Part shown: positions 11,396 through 12,676 of the stretch, piece after piece
How the letters are laid out: each line of letters opens with the position of its first letter
How positions within the stretch are numbered: the first letter of the stretch is position 1
Assembly (NCBI GenBank): GCA_025935655.1
Contig: JAICUV010000080.1
Span: 1-12,676, forward strand
Origin: Chloroflexota bacterium
Lineage (GTDB): Bacteria > Chloroflexota > Limnocylindria > Limnocylindrales > CSP1-4
DNA length: 12,676 nt
Direction: 5' to 3'
Made by a program: the position numbers and the translations under genes
The notes under the pieces: model-generated
The model's input: the letters and a program-made list of their open reading frames with translations, nothing else
The model's database searches: none
What the model was told of the DNA's origin: nothing

Positions 11396-12676
11396 GTGAA
11401 CGACGGCCAGCGCTTCGAGCGGATGCTGCGCGTCGTCATCGCCGCCGCATCCCTCGGGATGCTCGCGATCCTGCTGTTCCCCGCGTACTACGCCACGCCC
11501 GACGAGGCGAAGTACATCGGGCTCGGCCTGAACGTCCTCGACGGCCGTGGCCTGGTCACGGTGTTCGGCGTCCCGTTCCCCAACCACTCACCCCTGTGGC
11601 CCCTCGCGCTGGCCCTCCCGCAGCGTCTCGTCGGCGTCGACGGGCTCGCCGTGGGCCACCTGCTGAACGCCATCGCTGCCGCGGCCGTGGTCGCGCTGAC
11701 GGGCGTCCTCGGCTGGCGCGTCCGGCCGGCGGCGGGCGCGCTCGCCGCGGTCGTGATGCTCGCGTTCCCGTTCCTCGCGTCGAACGCGCGGACCGCGGGC
11801 CTCGACCTTCCCTCCACCGCGCTCACGCTCGCGTTCCTCGTCGTCGCCCTGCGGGCCATCGACCGCGGCTCGACGCCGCTAGCGCTCGCGTCGGGTGTCC
11901 TGTTCGGGCTCGGGTTCCTCGTCAAGGAGACCGCGCTGCCGTTCTTCCCCGTCCCGTTCCTCGTGGCGCTGCTGGTCGCCACCGACCTCGTGCGGCTCGC
12001 CCGGCTCGCCGCCGCAGCGGTGGCGACGGCGGCCGTCACGGTGTCCTGGTGGTTCGTCATCGACGCCAACATGGAGGGGACGGTCTATCGGCTGGGGACG
12101 CCCGCGTGGACGCTGGCCCCGATCACCGTCGGGCTGGTCATCCTCGTCGGGCTCGGCTGGAACGCCGGGTGGGTCGCACGCCGGACGGCGGGCGCGCGCG
12201 CGCGCGTGCACGTCCCGGCCTGGTTCGCGGCGAACTGGCGCGCGATCGTCGCCTGGGGCGGGCTCGCCGCCTGGTCGCTCGGGCAGCTGCTCGTCTACTC
12301 GCGCACGGCCAAGCTCGCCGGCCAGTCCCTGTTCCGGGTCTCGCAGTGGGCCTCCGACGTCCACTCGTATCTGCCCCACCTCGCGCTCCTGGTGGGCTTC
12401 GGGATCGGCGGCTGCCTGTTCGCCCTCGCGCTCCTGCGCCGGTCGCAGGGCGTGCGCGAGCTCGCCTTCGCGTCCGTGGCGGGGGTGCCGCTGGTCCTGC
12501 TGGTGCTCGCGATCGGCGAGACGCCACGCCACTACCTCACGAACCTCGCGCTCATCGCTGCGCTCGCGTCCGCCGGGTGGCTCCATGGCCTCGAGCGTGC
12601 GCGCGGCGACCGGCGCTGGGCGGTCGCCGTCGTCGCCCTGGTCGCCATCGGCGTGGTCGTCGCGCTGCGCACGCCC
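11396..12676 (+). CDS. ArnT/PMT-like membrane glycosyltransferase (GT-C fold), 3' end outside window
   Basis: The frame is open for 427 codons from GTG 11396 to the last base of the window with no stop; I checked it codon by codon. It looks like a glycosyltransferase of the GT-C superfamily (PMT_2/ArnT-like), which moves a sugar from a lipid carrier on the outer side of the membrane. After the first membrane segment comes the acidic motif D36-E37 with Y40 (TPDEAKYIGLGLNVLDG), then the NHSPLWP loop (H64), the RTAGLDLPSTALTL segment, a K177-E178 pair in GFLVKETALP and R378-H379-Y380 in ETPRHYLTN. About ten hydrophobic segments are visible. Full-length relatives have about 450-550 residues, so 50-100 residues are probably missing. 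The sugar and acceptor are unknown. A TACCAT box sits eight bases before the start. Confidence 0.82.
   Translation, partial: MNDGQRFERMLRVVIAAASLGMLAILLFPAYYATPDEAKYIGLGLNVLDGRGLVTVFGVPFPNHSPLWPLALALPQRLVGVDGLAVGHLLNAIAAAAVVALTGVLGWRVRPAAGALAAVVMLAFPFLASNARTAGLDLPSTALTLAFLVVALRAIDRGSTPLALASGVLFGLGFLVKETALPFFPVPFLVALLVATDLVRLARLAAAAVATAAVTVSWWFVIDANMEGTVYRLGTPAWTLAPITVGLVILVGLGWNAGWVARRTAGARARVHVPAWFAANWRAIVAWGGLAAWSLGQLLVYSRTAKLAGQSLFRVSQWASDVHSYLPHLALLVGFGIGGCLFALALLRRSQGVRELAFASVAGVPLVLLVLAIGETPRHYLTNLALIAALASAGWLHGLERARGDRRWAVAVVALVAIGVVVALRTP
12192..12213. repeat. 22-base alternating purine-pyrimidine (GC-repeat) tract
   Basis: A GC dinucleotide run from 12192 to 12206, extended by TGCACGT to 12213, alternates purine and pyrimidine without a break inside the glycosyltransferase gene. 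It encodes GARARVHV in a loop between membrane segments. Such tracts can adopt Z-DNA and are prone to slippage; the present copy number keeps the frame open. Confidence 0.6.

Overview
The window is a very GC-rich (clearly above 70% by eye), densely coded bacterial segment. Ten genes can be supported: nine on the plus strand and one on the minus strand, with the first and last cut by the window edges. Gene content and order (recA, recX, RNase Y, YmdB, a PHP phosphoesterase, miaB, miaA, hflX), the GC content, the frequent GTG/TTG starts and the general lack of strong Shine-Dalgarno sequences suggest a high-GC Chloroflexota, perhaps of the Limnocylindria type. An actinobacterium-like lineage cannot be excluded from this sequence. 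No CRISPR array, rRNA, tRNA, transposase, phage or toxin/defence gene was seen, so this looks like core chromosome and not an accessory island.

Layout. Positions 1-1114 hold the end of recA and the complete recX, a recombination pair. A 431-base non-coding stretch follows, with a compound stem after recX and what looks like a roughly 180-base structured leader for RNase Y. Positions 1546-4889 hold rny, ymdB and a PHP-family phosphoesterase, closely spaced and probably co-transcribed. Positions 4918-7534 hold miaB and miaA, the two enzymes that build ms2i6A at tRNA position 37. A minus-strand gene for an acidic BON-domain protein (7531-8181) converges on miaA and shares a CTAG at the stop codons. 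It diverges from hflX (8289-9605), a ribosome-associated GTPase. After hflX come an unrecognised 173-residue protein, a 283-base non-coding stretch with two DnaA boxes and a possible promoter, a CPBP-family membrane protease (10476-11330) and the start of an ArnT/PMT-like membrane glycosyltransferase that runs off the end.

How the genes fit together. The central block reads as an RNA-metabolism neighbourhood: RNase Y starts mRNA decay, YmdB is its conserved neighbour, the PHP enzyme resembles RNase AM/pAp phosphatase, MiaA and MiaB modify tRNA, and HflX rescues stalled ribosomes. The two membrane genes at the right end are unrelated to this theme.

The most interesting signals are non-coding. 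These are the RNase Y leader with a 9-bp stem abutting its Shine-Dalgarno; four genes whose TAnnnT -10 elements lie only 6-10 bases before the start codon, implying leaderless transcripts; and the DnaA-box-bearing intergenic region near 10.2-10.4 kb. No wholly new system can be claimed from the sequence alone.
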